A DNA stretch of 47,298 nucleotides from Oscillospiraceae bacterium (GTDB taxonomy: Bacteria; Bacillota; Clostridia; Oscillospirales; Oscillospiraceae), in the NCBI GenBank assembly GCA_017535635.1, contig JAFXTU010000030.1, positions 1-47,298 on the forward strand, in the 5' to 3' direction. Under the pieces are notes generated by a model. The model worked only from the letters and a program-made list of their open reading frames with translations, was not told the DNA's origin and ran no database searches. Positions within the stretch are counted from its first letter, which is position 1. Every line of letters starts with the position of its first letter. Shown here one piece after another: positions 1-8,382 of the stretch. The position numbers were made by a program, and so were the translations under genes.

Positions 1-730
1 TCAGGGGCAGGTAATGGAGCTGCAGCGCCGTGGCTCCCGCCGTGTCCCCCTCCAGATACAGATGGCACATGCGGCTGGTCTCCGCCGGGAGCAGATTAGA
101 GAGGACGGAAATGACCCCCTTGCCCCCCAGGGAGAGGATGGGCAGGACCTGGTCGCCGTTGCCGGAATAGAGGTCCAGCTTCCCGTCCACCAGGGCGGCG
201 GTGGTGACGATCCTGGAGATGTCGCTGTTAGCCTCCTTGATGCCGATGATGTTGCCGTGGTCCGCCAGGCGGGCGTAGGTCTCCGGCTCGATGTTCACGC
301 CGGTGCGGCTGGGGACGTTGTAGAGGATCAGGGGCTTCGTGACCGCGTCCGCGATCATGGAGTACATCTTCACCAGCCCGTTCTGGGTGGCCTTGATGTA
401 ATAGGGGGTCACCACCAGCAGGGCGTCGGCCCCCACCTCACAGGCGTGTTTGCTCATCTGGATGGAGACGCTGGTCTCGTTGGAGCCGGTGCCCGCGATC
501 ATGGGCACCCGGCCGGCGATGCGCTCGGCGCTGTAGCGCAGCACCTCCATGTGTTCTTTCACGCTGAGGGTCTTCCCCTCCCCGGTGCTCCCGGCGATGA
601 CCAGGGCGTCGATTCCCTTTTCGATCTGCCAGTCGATGAGCTTTCCCAGGGCTTCATAGTCCACGCCCGCCTCGGTGGTGGGCGTGATCAGCGCCGTCGC
701 GGCGCCCATAAAGATCGGTTTTCTCGCCAT
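1..730 (-). CDS. dapA: 4-hydroxy-tetrahydrodipicolinate synthase, cut by window edge
   Basis: Condenses pyruvate with aspartate semialdehyde, the first committed step to diaminopimelate and lysine in the cytoplasm. The visible 243 residues begin MARKPIFMGAATALITP and include the GSTGEG phosphate-type loop, the YNVPSRTGVN segment with the catalytic Tyr, and GIKEANSD with the Schiff-base Lys, as in the DapA family. About 50 C-terminal residues and the stop lie outside the window. The ATG at 730 is preceded 7 nt upstream by AGGAGG, which fixes the start. A sigma-A-like promoter lies just upstream, so it is probably transcribed on its own rather than from the SLH gene. The product fits the dapF and dapL genes found 26 kb away. 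Confidence 0.95.
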   Translation of the reverse strand, partial: MARKPIFMGAATALITPTTEAGVDYEALGKLIDWQIEKGIDALVIAGSTGEGKTLSVKEHMEVLRYSAERIAGRVPMIAGTGSNETSVSIQMSKHACEVGADALLVVTPYYIKATQNGLVKMYSMIADAVTKPLILYNVPSRTGVNIEPETYARLADHGNIIGIKEANSDISRIVTTAALVDGKLDLYSGNGDQVLPILSLGGKGVISVLSNLLPAETSRMCHLYLEGDTAGATALQLHYLPL

Positions 731-780
731 GACGCTTCCTCCTGTTCTTGGATGGATACGGAATCGCATCTATGGCTTCC

Positions 781-809
781 ATTATACCGAAGCTTTCCAG
801 GAATATCCA
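781..809 (-). promoter_or_regulatory. Putative sigma-A promoter of dapA
   Basis: On the minus strand a perfect TATAAT (786 to 781) lies 17 bp downstream of TGGATA (809 to 804), a 4 of 6 match to TTGACA. It sits about 50 bp before the dapA start and nothing else lies between them. Confidence 0.6.
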
Positions 810-883
810 CCTTCGGTTTTGCGCAACCGATCCCGGCAGTCCGGAGGCAGGCTCAGAGGGCGATCTCCGCGTGACGCGCCCGT

Positions 884-918
884 TCGCCCTCCTGCAGCTC
901 CGGCGCGCAGGAGGGCGA
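884..918. repeat. 12-bp perfect inverted repeat between dapA and the SLH gene
   Basis: TCGCCCTCCTGC (884-895) pairs perfectly with GCAGGAGGGCGA (907-918) around an 11-nt loop. It lies about 54 nt past the stop of the SLH gene and upstream of the dapA promoter. There is no T-tract on either side, so it may be a weak terminator or an RNA-stabilising 3' hairpin. Apart from this and the dapA promoter I see nothing in 731-971. Confidence 0.5.
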
Positions 919-971
919 GGATCAGCACCATCCGCTCCCGAACTACAGTCCCTTTCCGCAATGCTATTGAT

Positions 972-3611
972 TTACGCCATCTGCTTCCAAAGAAAATATA
1001 CTGCGTCACGCCGCGGGCAATCGCCTTTCGCCGTAACGGTCAGACCATCGGTCAGGCCGCTGCCGTCGGCCCAGGTCAGCGCCTTTTCGGACCAGTGATC
1101 ACCGGAGGCGTCCGCGCCGGCGGCGCGGGCCATAAAGGTCAGCATCTGGTCGTAGGTGAGCGTTCCGTCGAGACCGAATCTTCCGCCGCCGACGCCGTTG
1201 GTGATGCCCCGCTCCGAGGCCCACAGCACGGCTTTATAATACCATGCGCCGGGATCGGTCACATCGGCAAACGGCGATGCCGCAGTCATCGGTTCCGGGC
1301 AGCCGGCAGAGCGCCAGAGGAAGGTCACTGCCTGGGCGCGGGTAACGGGATCGCCGGGGCCGAAGGCGGCGGCACTTTTTCCGTTCGTGACCTGAGGTTC
1401 GAAATAGTAGGCCCACAGGACGGCGCCGTAGAAGTAGTCCGCCTCCTCCACGTCCAGGAAGGGATTTGCGCGCGTCGAAGCCGGTTCCCCGGCCAGCACC
1501 TCCACCGTAATCCTCCGGGATTCGCTCGTCGCGTTGGCGTTGTAGGCGCAGACCCAGCACTGATAATAGCCCGGGTCGATCAAGCCGAGCTCATATCCGA
1601 CGTTGTTTTCAAGATCGTCTCCGTACAGGATCCCGGTTTGCTGGTCCAGAATATAAAACCAGAACCCGGCAGCGTTCTCGGCACTCCAAAGGAAGCGGAC
1701 CACTTCTCCGCTCCGGACGGCAGCACTGCTCACCGTCAGCGTCACGTCGCCGGGAGGCGGAGTCACCGGAGGGCTCCCGGAGACCGGCGCTGTGCCCTTC
1801 GTGGTGAAGGAGCGGACGTTGCCTTCGTAGTCTCTGCCGTCCACGGTCACGTGGAAGCGATACTGATATGCGGTCCCGGGGGTCAGGGTGACGCCGACCT
1901 CGCTGTTCATGTCATACCAGGCGTGGAAAACGGCGGTGTTCCGCCCGACGTTCGTTACCGTATGCCAGTAGTCCTTTATGACGTTCCCGTCGGAATCCAT
2001 GAGCAGGACCCCGGAACGGGAAACGCCGGTCCCTGGGGTCTTTGTAATTTTCGTCACTACGCATGCGTTGGTGTCGGTGATGAATTCCCTGGCTTTGTAG
2101 GCGCTGTCATCCGTGGGAGCCAGCGTCACAACCGTCGTCGGCGGCGCGGGAGCATCCGTGGGCTCCGACGCATTCGTCGGCTCCGGCGCTTCCGTCGGCT
2201 CCGGCGCTTCCGTCGGCTCCGGGGGCGCTTCGATATGGACAGAGCCTCCCGCAGGTACGGCGGCAAACGTGATGTCGTCGGAATAGAAGCAGGCGTCCTC
2301 CGACAGCATGGTCAGACAGGCGGAATAGCAGTGCTGACTTTGCAGAAATATCCCGGCCTCGCTGTTCAGATCCACGGTGAGCTGAAAGCTGGATTTCGCC
2401 TGAAGCTGGTCGGCATTGGGAACGTCGGCGACGAACTGTTCCCGCCCCTGCATCCGCTCCTTGGCGGAAAAAGATCTGAGCAGCTCCCCCGTGGGGTCCG
2501 TGGTCCCGATCGGAGTTATCACGATTCCGTATTTCACCAGCCGATATCCCGTCGGCTTCTGGACGGTGGCCTTGAAAAACGCGTTGGTGGAGGTGATGCT
2601 GCCGACAGAGAGGTCGGCAAAGGTGACGGAGACAGGAAAATCAAACTGGAAGTCCAGATAGGAATAGTATTCCCAGCCGTCGATGCCTCCCGATCTGACG
2701 TGAAGCCAAAGGTTGCCGAAGGCATTGGTCGTCATTTCCACCACGTCATAGAGCTCGTTCTCTTTCAGCTTTCCTGCGCCCGGGGCCTCCCGGTAGGGCT
2801 GTGAACGCACCGTGACTGCCGCATTCGCCCGGTAGACGCCCGCTCTGTAATCGTTTATGGAAGCGGAGATGTTCGCCTGCCAGTTATAAACCGTGCCGCA
2901 GCTGCATACGCCAAGACCATCCCACTCATGCTGGTGGATGTTCGCCCGGTAAAGCTCGTTGATCGCATCGTAGTTGCTTGCATGAAAGCAGGTGATATAC
3001 TTTGAATCGACCTTTGTATAATCATGCCTGCTTTTTTCAACGATCTGATTGACGTGGTATCCGTCGATCCCCGCCTGTCCGTTGGAATCGTAAAGATACA
3101 TCGCTTTGCCGACCTGATCCACCCAGCCGACAAAGATGCCGTAATGCCGTATCTTATAATATCCGGGCTTGTTTGGATTCGGTTCCTCGACGCATACGAA
3201 ATCCCCGTATTGCAGCTGACTGACGTCGTGAAACTTGTCGCCCTTGCGTCGGCCCGCCGTGTCCTGCCCGTAGATCGCGTACCAGGCAAACGTGGCAAAG
3301 GAGCGGCATGTATAACAGCCCGACTCCAAACCCGCATTTTTCGCGTCGGAAAAGATGGAGTGCTGCGTCAGCTTCCCGCTCAGGACATGCTGCAGCTCGC
3401 AATGCTCGCAGGTCCCATGTGCGTCATGGGCGCAGGCACTGCCGGTGTCCGTGAAGTATGCCCCGTCTCCGCAGCCGAATTCCGTCTGCATCTGCCGGAT
3501 GCGGTATTCGATCCCGGAATGGTCCGCTGTCTCCGCTGCGGGCTCTGCCGCAGGGACCGGCATCGCAAGCAAACACAATGCCAATACCAGAAGGAACAGA
3601 CGCTTTTTCAC
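972..3611 (-). CDS. Secreted multidomain SLH surface protein with papain-like N-terminal domain
   Basis: The 879-residue protein starts with a signal peptide (KKRLFLLVLALCLLAMPVPA), so it is exported. Residues about 25-235 look like a CHAP/NlpC-type domain: GCYTCRSFATFAWY offers a Cys, followed by YGDFVCVEE and HYGIFVGWVD offering a His. An SH3-like segment follows (about 255-330, VRSQPYREAPGAG... YSYLDF), then fibronectin-like beta regions, a Pro/Thr/Glu linker made of repeated EPTEAP units (about 468-493), an Ig-like region, and three SLH repeats at about 705-879 (FLDVEEADYFYGAVLWA; VTRAQAVTFLWR; FADVTDPGAWYYKAVLWA). SLH repeats tether proteins to cell-wall polymers. The start is GTG at 3611 with GGGAG upstream. 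A role in wall remodelling is inferred; the catalytic assignment is uncertain. Confidence 0.8.
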   Translation of the reverse strand: MKKRLFLLVLALCLLAMPVPAAEPAAETADHSGIEYRIRQMQTEFGCGDGAYFTDTGSACAHDAHGTCEHCELQHVLSGKLTQHSIFSDAKNAGLESGCYTCRSFATFAWYAIYGQDTAGRRKGDKFHDVSQLQYGDFVCVEEPNPNKPGYYKIRHYGIFVGWVDQVGKAMYLYDSNGQAGIDGYHVNQIVEKSRHDYTKVDSKYITCFHASNYDAINELYRANIHQHEWDGLGVCSCGTVYNWQANISASINDYRAGVYRANAAVTVRSQPYREAPGAGKLKENELYDVVEMTTNAFGNLWLHVRSGGIDGWEYYSYLDFQFDFPVSVTFADLSVGSITSTNAFFKATVQKPTGYRLVKYGIVITPIGTTDPTGELLRSFSAKERMQGREQFVADVPNADQLQAKSSFQLTVDLNSEAGIFLQSQHCYSACLTMLSEDACFYSDDITFAAVPAGGSVHIEAPPEPTEAPEPTEAPEPTNASEPTDAPAPPTTVVTLAPTDDSAYKAREFITDTNACVVTKITKTPGTGVSRSGVLLMDSDGNVIKDYWHTVTNVGRNTAVFHAWYDMNSEVGVTLTPGTAYQYRFHVTVDGRDYEGNVRSFTTKGTAPVSGSPPVTPPPGDVTLTVSSAAVRSGEVVRFLWSAENAAGFWFYILDQQTGILYGDDLENNVGYELGLIDPGYYQCWVCAYNANATSESRRITVEVLAGEPASTRANPFLDVEEADYFYGAVLWAYYFEPQVTNGKSAAAFGPGDPVTRAQAVTFLWRSAGCPEPMTAASPFADVTDPGAWYYKAVLWASERGITNGVGGGRFGLDGTLTYDQMLTFMARAAGADASGDHWSEKALTWADGSGLTDGLTVTAKGDCPRRDAVYFLWKQMA

Positions 3612-3687
3612 GAAAATACACTCCCAATCGGTTTTTCTTCCTGAGCATATCGCGTCACGGGCCTGCGCCGCCGAGGCGGGCGATGAC

Positions 3688-5103
3688 TCAAAGTCCGATC
3701 TCTTCTCCGCCTGCCCGGACGCCCGCCAGGAGCGGACGGAGCTTTTCCAGGAAAGCCTCCACCTGCTCCGGGCAGCGCCCGATGTAGAGGGCCGGGTCCA
3801 GCAGCGCCTCCATCTCCGCTAAGGTCAGGCCGAACTTCTCCTGGGCCGCCAGTCGGCCCAGGAGGTCGCAGTCCCCGCCGTTTTTCATCACCGCCGCAGC
3901 CTCCATGGAGCATTTCCGGATGATCTCGTGGAGCTCCTGCCGGTCTCCCCCCTGCTTCACCGCCTCCATCAGCAGGTTTTCCGTGGCGATGAAGGGCAGA
4001 TTCTCCCGCACCGCCTTCTCGATGATCTTCTCATTCACCTGCAGGCCCGCGGTGACGTTCTGCCCCAGGCGCAGGATGGCGTCGGCGCAGAGGAAGCCCT
4101 CCGGCAGGGAGATGCGCCGGTTGGCCGAGTCGTCCAGGGTCCGCTCCAGCCACTGGACCGAAGCGGTCAGGGGGGCGTTCAGGGCGTCGGCCATCAGATA
4201 GCGGGCCAGGGAGCAGATCCGCTCGCAGCGCATGGGGTTGCGCTTGTAGGCCATGGCGGAGGAGCCGATCTGGTTCTTCTCGAAGGGTTCCTCCACCTGC
4301 CGGTCGTGCTGCAGGAGGCGGAGGTCGTTTGCCATGCGGTAGAGGCTTTGCCCGAGAGAACTGAGGGCGTTCAGGATGCGGCTGTCCACCTTCCGGGGAT
4401 AGGTCTGGGAGGAGAGATCGAAGCAGGCATCAAAGCCGAAATCCCCGGCCAGGCGCCGGTTCATCTCGTCGATCTTCCCCTGGTCCCCATTGAAGAGCTC
4501 CAGGAAGCTGGCCTCGGTCCCGGTGGTGCCCCGGCAGCCCAGGAACCTGATGTTATCGAGGGCGAAGTCGATCTCCCCCAGGTCGGACACCAGGTCCTGC
4601 ATCCAGAGGGCGGCCCGCTTCCCCACGGTCACCAGCTGGGCGGGCTGGTAGTGGGTATAGCCCAGGGTGGGCGTGGCCTTGTACTTGTCCGCAAAGAGAG
4701 CCAGGTTCGCCAGGACCTTCAAAAGCTCTCCCCGGAGATGGCGGAGAGCGTCCCGGTAGAGGATCAGGTCCGCGTTGTCGGTGACGTAGCAGCTGGTGGC
4801 CCCCAGGTGGATGATGCCCGCGGCGGAGGGGGCGGCCTTCCCGTAGGCGTAGACGTGGGCCATCACGTCGTGGCGGACTTCCTTTTCCCTGGCCCGGACG
4901 CAGTCGTAGTCGATGTCGCTGATGTGCCCTTCCAGTTCGGCAACCTGGGCTTCCGTGATGGGAAGGCCCAGGGCCATCTCTTCCCTGGCCAGGGCCACCC
5001 AGAGCTTCCGCCAGGTCTGATACCGCTTGTCCGCCGAGAAGAGAGAGAGCATGTAGTCCGAGGCGTAGCGGGATGCCAGGGGGGATTCGTAGCGGTCCGT
5101 CAT
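3688..5103 (-). CDS. purB: Adenylosuccinate lyase
   Basis: Splits adenylosuccinate to AMP and SAICAR to AICAR, releasing fumarate, so it acts twice in purine synthesis. The 471 residues show GATSCYVTDNAD, GYTHYQPAQ (catalytic His region), GCRGTTGTEASF and the fumarase/aspartase-superfamily signature GSSAMAYKRNP, a variant of SSxMPxKxNP that resembles the eukaryote-like branch more than the Bacillus one. The ATG at 5103 overlaps the purA stop by 4 bp (ATGA), so the two are translationally coupled. They are consecutive enzymes of IMP to AMP conversion. Confidence 0.97.
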   Translation of the reverse strand: MTDRYESPLASRYASDYMLSLFSADKRYQTWRKLWVALAREEMALGLPITEAQVAELEGHISDIDYDCVRAREKEVRHDVMAHVYAYGKAAPSAAGIIHLGATSCYVTDNADLILYRDALRHLRGELLKVLANLALFADKYKATPTLGYTHYQPAQLVTVGKRAALWMQDLVSDLGEIDFALDNIRFLGCRGTTGTEASFLELFNGDQGKIDEMNRRLAGDFGFDACFDLSSQTYPRKVDSRILNALSSLGQSLYRMANDLRLLQHDRQVEEPFEKNQIGSSAMAYKRNPMRCERICSLARYLMADALNAPLTASVQWLERTLDDSANRRISLPEGFLCADAILRLGQNVTAGLQVNEKIIEKAVRENLPFIATENLLMEAVKQGGDRQELHEIIRKCSMEAAAVMKNGGDCDLLGRLAAQEKFGLTLAEMEALLDPALYIGRCPEQVEAFLEKLRPLLAGVRAGGEEIGL

Positions 5104-6389
5104 TTCGCAGCCCTCCCCCGGAGGATGATGCTGTCCCGCTCGGGCCCCACGGAAACGTAGTCGATGGGGCAGCCCACGGCTTCCTCAATTCTCTGAACAT
5201 AAGCCCGGGCCTCCCGGGGAAGCTCCTCCCAGCTTCGGGCGGAGGAAATATCGCAGCCCCAGCCGTCCATATACTCCATCACCGGCTGAGCGCTGTTCAG
5301 CTCTGTGGGGTAGGGAAACTCCTTCGTTACCTTCTCCCCGATCCGATACCCCGTACACAGGGGGATCTTCTCCAGATAGCCCAGCACATCCAGCTTGGTG
5401 AGGGCGATGCCCGTGGCCCCCTGGACCTGGACCCCATAGCGGGTGGCCACCAGGTCGATGGGCCCCACTCGCCGGGGACGCCCCGTCTTCGCGCCGTACT
5501 CCTGTCCGGCCTCCCGGAGCTTTTCCGCCTCTTCCCCGAAGAGCTCGCAGACAAAGGGCCCCTCCCCCACGCAGGTGGAGTAGGCCTTCACCACGCCCAG
5601 CACCTCGTCGATGCGCAGGGAGGGCAGGCCCGCGCCGATGGGGGCGTAGGCCGCCGTGGTATTGGAGGAGGTGGTATAGGGATAGATGCCGTAATCCAGG
5701 TCCCGCAGGGCCCCCAGCTGGGCCTCCAGGAGGATGCTCTTTTTCCGCTCCCGGGCCTCCCGGAGAAAAGCGCCGGTATCTGTGAGGAAGGGCAGGAGCT
5801 TCCGGGCGTATTCCTCCGTCCATCGCTCCAGGGTCTCCATGGTATAGGGCTCGGCCCCGTAGACCCCGGTGAGGGTCAGGTTCTTCCACTCCAGCAACTC
5901 CCTGAGGTGCTCCCGGTATTCCTCCGGGTAGAGGAGCTCTCCACTGAGGACCGTTTTCTTCTGGTACTTGTCGGAATAAAAGGGGGCGATGCCCTGCTTG
6001 GTGGAGCCGTACTGCTTATCCGCCAGCCTTTGCTCCTCCAGGGCGTCCAGGTCCCGGTGCCAGGGCAGGAGCAGAGAGGCCCGGTCGCTGATCTTCAAGT
6101 TCTCCGGCGAGATGGGGACGCCCCTGGAGCGCAGGTCCTCCATCTCCGTCCACAGATTTTCCGGGTCCAGCGCCACGCCGGGGCCCAGGACGTTCACCAC
6201 CCCCGGCCGGAAAATGCCGGAGGGGAGCAGATGCAGGGCAAACTTCCCCAGCTCGTTCACCACGGTGTGGCCGGCGTTTCCCCCGCCCTGGTAGCGGACC
6301 ACCACGTCAAAATCCCCGGTGAGCAGGTCCACCATCCGGCCCTTGCCCTCGTCTCCCCAGTTGATCCCCACGATCGCACAGTTTTTCAT
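5100..6389 (-). CDS. purA: Adenylosuccinate synthase
   Basis: Joins IMP and aspartate with GTP to form adenylosuccinate, the first step from IMP to AMP. The 429 residues match the family length. The N-terminal GINWGDEGKGRMVD is the GTP-binding loop with a conserved Asp, followed by GGGNAGHTVV, GSTKQGIAP and TTSSNTTAAYAP; the C-terminal LTKLDVL supplies the guanine-binding region. The ATG at 6389 has AGGAGG 8 nt upstream. It is followed by purB with a 4-bp overlap and separated from asnB upstream by structured repeat copy 1, so it may share the asnB/purF transcript or start inside the gap; I saw no clear promoter. Confidence 0.97.
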   Translation of the reverse strand: MKNCAIVGINWGDEGKGRMVDLLTGDFDVVVRYQGGGNAGHTVVNELGKFALHLLPSGIFRPGVVNVLGPGVALDPENLWTEMEDLRSRGVPISPENLKISDRASLLLPWHRDLDALEEQRLADKQYGSTKQGIAPFYSDKYQKKTVLSGELLYPEEYREHLRELLEWKNLTLTGVYGAEPYTMETLERWTEEYARKLLPFLTDTGAFLREARERKKSILLEAQLGALRDLDYGIYPYTTSSNTTAAYAPIGAGLPSLRIDEVLGVVKAYSTCVGEGPFVCELFGEEAEKLREAGQEYGAKTGRPRRVGPIDLVATRYGVQVQGATGIALTKLDVLGYLEKIPLCTGYRIGEKVTKEFPYPTELNSAQPVMEYMDGWGCDISSARSWEELPREARAYVQRIEEAVGCPIDYVSVGPERDSIILRGRAAK

Positions 6390-6428
6390 GGTATTGCCTC
6401 CTGTTCTTCCAACAGAGATATATCAATG

Positions 6429-6772
6429 GCCTCGCAGAGTTCGCGCCCGCAGGCGCGAATAGAATTGGAATCATTTTTCGCGGGGACATGCGCCTCGCGA
6501 AAAATACATCTCGCGGAGCGGACTGTGCGAGCTCGTCGTCGCAAGCTCCATATCCCTCGCTTCGCCCCGAAGGGGCAAAGCTCGGTCATTTCGCTGCTCC
6601 TCCTCTTCAAAATGGAAGCGATCGCTTCCATTTTGAGAAGGACGTTTCGCCGGAATGTTCAAGCGGTGCCGCCTGCGGCGCCGCGCAGGATTCCGGCGAA
6701 TAAGGACGCAGTGCGGGGAGCGCAGCGCAATCCCCTCTCAACTCGGAGCCCAGCGAAGCGGGTCCGAGTTGA
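6429..6772. repeat. Structured multi-hairpin repeat element, copy 1
   Basis: Shares blocks with 38161-38430. In plus orientation it opens with CTCGCAGAGTTCGC. Hairpin A is TTCGCGCC (6440-6447), loop CGCA, GGCGCGAA (6452-6459). Hairpin B is ATTTTTCGCG (6473-6482) with CGCGAAAAAT (6496-6505). A 24-nt block at 6510-6533 is identical in the other copy, and its TGCGAG (6526-6531) can pair with CTCGCA (6431-6436) to enclose A and B. After a variable middle rich in hairpins, terminal hairpin C is TCAACTCGGA (6738-6747), an inner GCCCAGCGAAGCGGG, and TCCGAGTTGA (6763-6772), ending directly at the asnB stop. It fills the asnB-purA gap and generates several spurious open frames. Function is unknown: a mobile palindromic element, a 3'UTR structure or an RNA. 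Confidence 0.85.
6607..6636. repeat. 30-bp perfect palindrome inside repeat copy 1
   Basis: TCAAAATGGAAGCGA is followed directly by its exact reverse complement, with no spacer, in the middle part of copy 1. Copy 2 has no counterpart. A second paired segment follows: TTCGCCGGAAT with ATTCCGGCGAA enclosing a GC-rich hairpin (about 6647-6701). Confidence 0.8.
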
Positions 6773-8356
6773 CTATTTTCCGCTGTCCCCGTAGTTGGAC
6801 AGGACCCGCGCGGAGGGATCGTTCACGTCGCAGCCGGGCCAGCTCCTGTTGGGCATCCAGAAATCCCGGATCATCCGGGCCTGGCCGGGATAGTACTTCT
6901 CAAAGATCTCCCGGTACAGCAGGCTCTCCTTGGTGAAGGGCGGGCAGTAGTCGTACTGCCGCCGCTTCTCCTCAAACTGGGCGTCGGTGTAGCGTCCTTC
7001 GGCGTACTCCTTCAGGTCGTCCACCATGCTGTGACCCACCGCGTCGGAGAAGGCCGCCTTCTGCCGCCACAGGATCTCCTCCGGCAACAGCTTATCCTTT
7101 TCAAAGGCGCGGCGCAAGAGGTATTTTCCCATTTGATAAGTATTCATCTTTATTGCGGGATCAATGGACATGACGTACTTCACAAAGTCCAGATCCCCGA
7201 AGGGGACTCTAGCCTCCAGGGAGTGAACGGAGATGCAGCGGTCGGCCCGGAGCACGTCGTACATATACAGTTCCTCGATCCGCTTCTTCGCCTCCCTCTG
7301 GAATTCCTCCGGAGAGGGGGCAAAGTCCGTATACTTATAGCCGAAGAGCTCGTCGCTGATCTCCCCGGTGAGCAGGACCCGGATGTCCGTGCGCTCGTGG
7401 ATGGCCTTGCAGCAGAGGTACATCCCCATGCTGGCCCGGATGGTGGTGATGTCCCAGGTTCCCAGGGCGGCGATGACCTCCTCCAGAGAGGCCAGGACCT
7501 CCTCCCGGGTCATATACACCTCGGTATGCTCCGCGCCGATATAGTCCGCGGCCAGGCGGGCATATTTCAGGTCGATGGCGTCGGTATCCATGCCGATGGC
7601 AAAGGTGCGCACATGCTTCCCCAGTAGTTTGGAGGAGATGGCGCAGACCAGGCTGGAATCCAGGCCGCCGGAGAGGAGGAAGCCCAGAGGGGCGTCCGCG
7701 TCCAGGCGCTTCTCCACGCCCCGGATCAGCTTCTCCCGGATCTGAGAGCAGATGGTATCCAGGTCTCCGCTCACATACTGCTCCACGCCGATCACGTCGG
7801 CGTAGGGGATGAACCTGCCTTCCGCGTAGTAGTGCCCCGGCGGGAAGGGGAAGATCTCTTTGCAGAGGCCCACCAGGTTCTTGGCCTCGCTGGCAAAGAC
7901 GATGCTCCCGCCCTTGTCGTAGCCGTAGAACAGGGGGCGGATGCCGATGGGGTCCCGGGCGGCGATGAGCTCGTCCTTCTCCCCGTCGTAGATCACCATG
8001 GCAAACTCCGCGTCCAGCCGCGCAAACATCTTCAGGCCGTACTCATGGTAGAGAGGCAGGATGATCTCACAGTCAGAATCGCTCTGGAAGGTATATCCGT
8101 CCTCCTCCATCTCCTTTTTCAGGGGACGGAAGCCGTAGAGCTCCCCGTTGCAGACGCACATGTTTTTCCCCAGGTGAAAGGGCTGCATCCCCTCCTCATG
8201 GAGGCCCATGATGGCCAGCCGGTGGAAGCAGAGGCAGCCCTCCCCCGCCCTTTCGATCCGGGACATGTCCGGACCCCGGGACCTGGTGCGGTCAAAGAAT
8301 TCCCGCAGCGCATCCTCGTCGATGCTCAGCTTCGCAAAGCCCATGATGGAACACAT
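6773..8356 (-). CDS. asnB: Asparagine synthase, glutamine-hydrolysing
   Basis: Makes asparagine from aspartate, ATP and glutamine amide nitrogen. The N-terminal class II amidotransferase domain needs Cys2 as nucleophile, so the start is ATG at 8356 (Met-Cys-Ser-Ile), not the GTG three codons upstream; GGGAG lies 10 nt before it. Motifs include RSRGPD, CNGELYG, the ATP-binding SGGLDSS of the synthetase domain, TGEISDELFGY and SLEARVPFGD. At 527 residues it is a normal AsnB. It lies 26 bp after purF and runs directly into repeat copy 1, whose terminal hairpin begins at the stop codon. Confidence 0.95.
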   Translation of the reverse strand: MCSIMGFAKLSIDEDALREFFDRTRSRGPDMSRIERAGEGCLCFHRLAIMGLHEEGMQPFHLGKNMCVCNGELYGFRPLKKEMEEDGYTFQSDSDCEIILPLYHEYGLKMFARLDAEFAMVIYDGEKDELIAARDPIGIRPLFYGYDKGGSIVFASEAKNLVGLCKEIFPFPPGHYYAEGRFIPYADVIGVEQYVSGDLDTICSQIREKLIRGVEKRLDADAPLGFLLSGGLDSSLVCAISSKLLGKHVRTFAIGMDTDAIDLKYARLAADYIGAEHTEVYMTREEVLASLEEVIAALGTWDITTIRASMGMYLCCKAIHERTDIRVLLTGEISDELFGYKYTDFAPSPEEFQREAKKRIEELYMYDVLRADRCISVHSLEARVPFGDLDFVKYVMSIDPAIKMNTYQMGKYLLRRAFEKDKLLPEEILWRQKAAFSDAVGHSMVDDLKEYAEGRYTDAQFEEKRRQYDYCPPFTKESLLYREIFEKYYPGQARMIRDFWMPNRSWPGCDVNDPSARVLSNYGDSGK

Positions 8357-8382
8357 ATCGTTCACGCTCCCAGCAGTTATAG

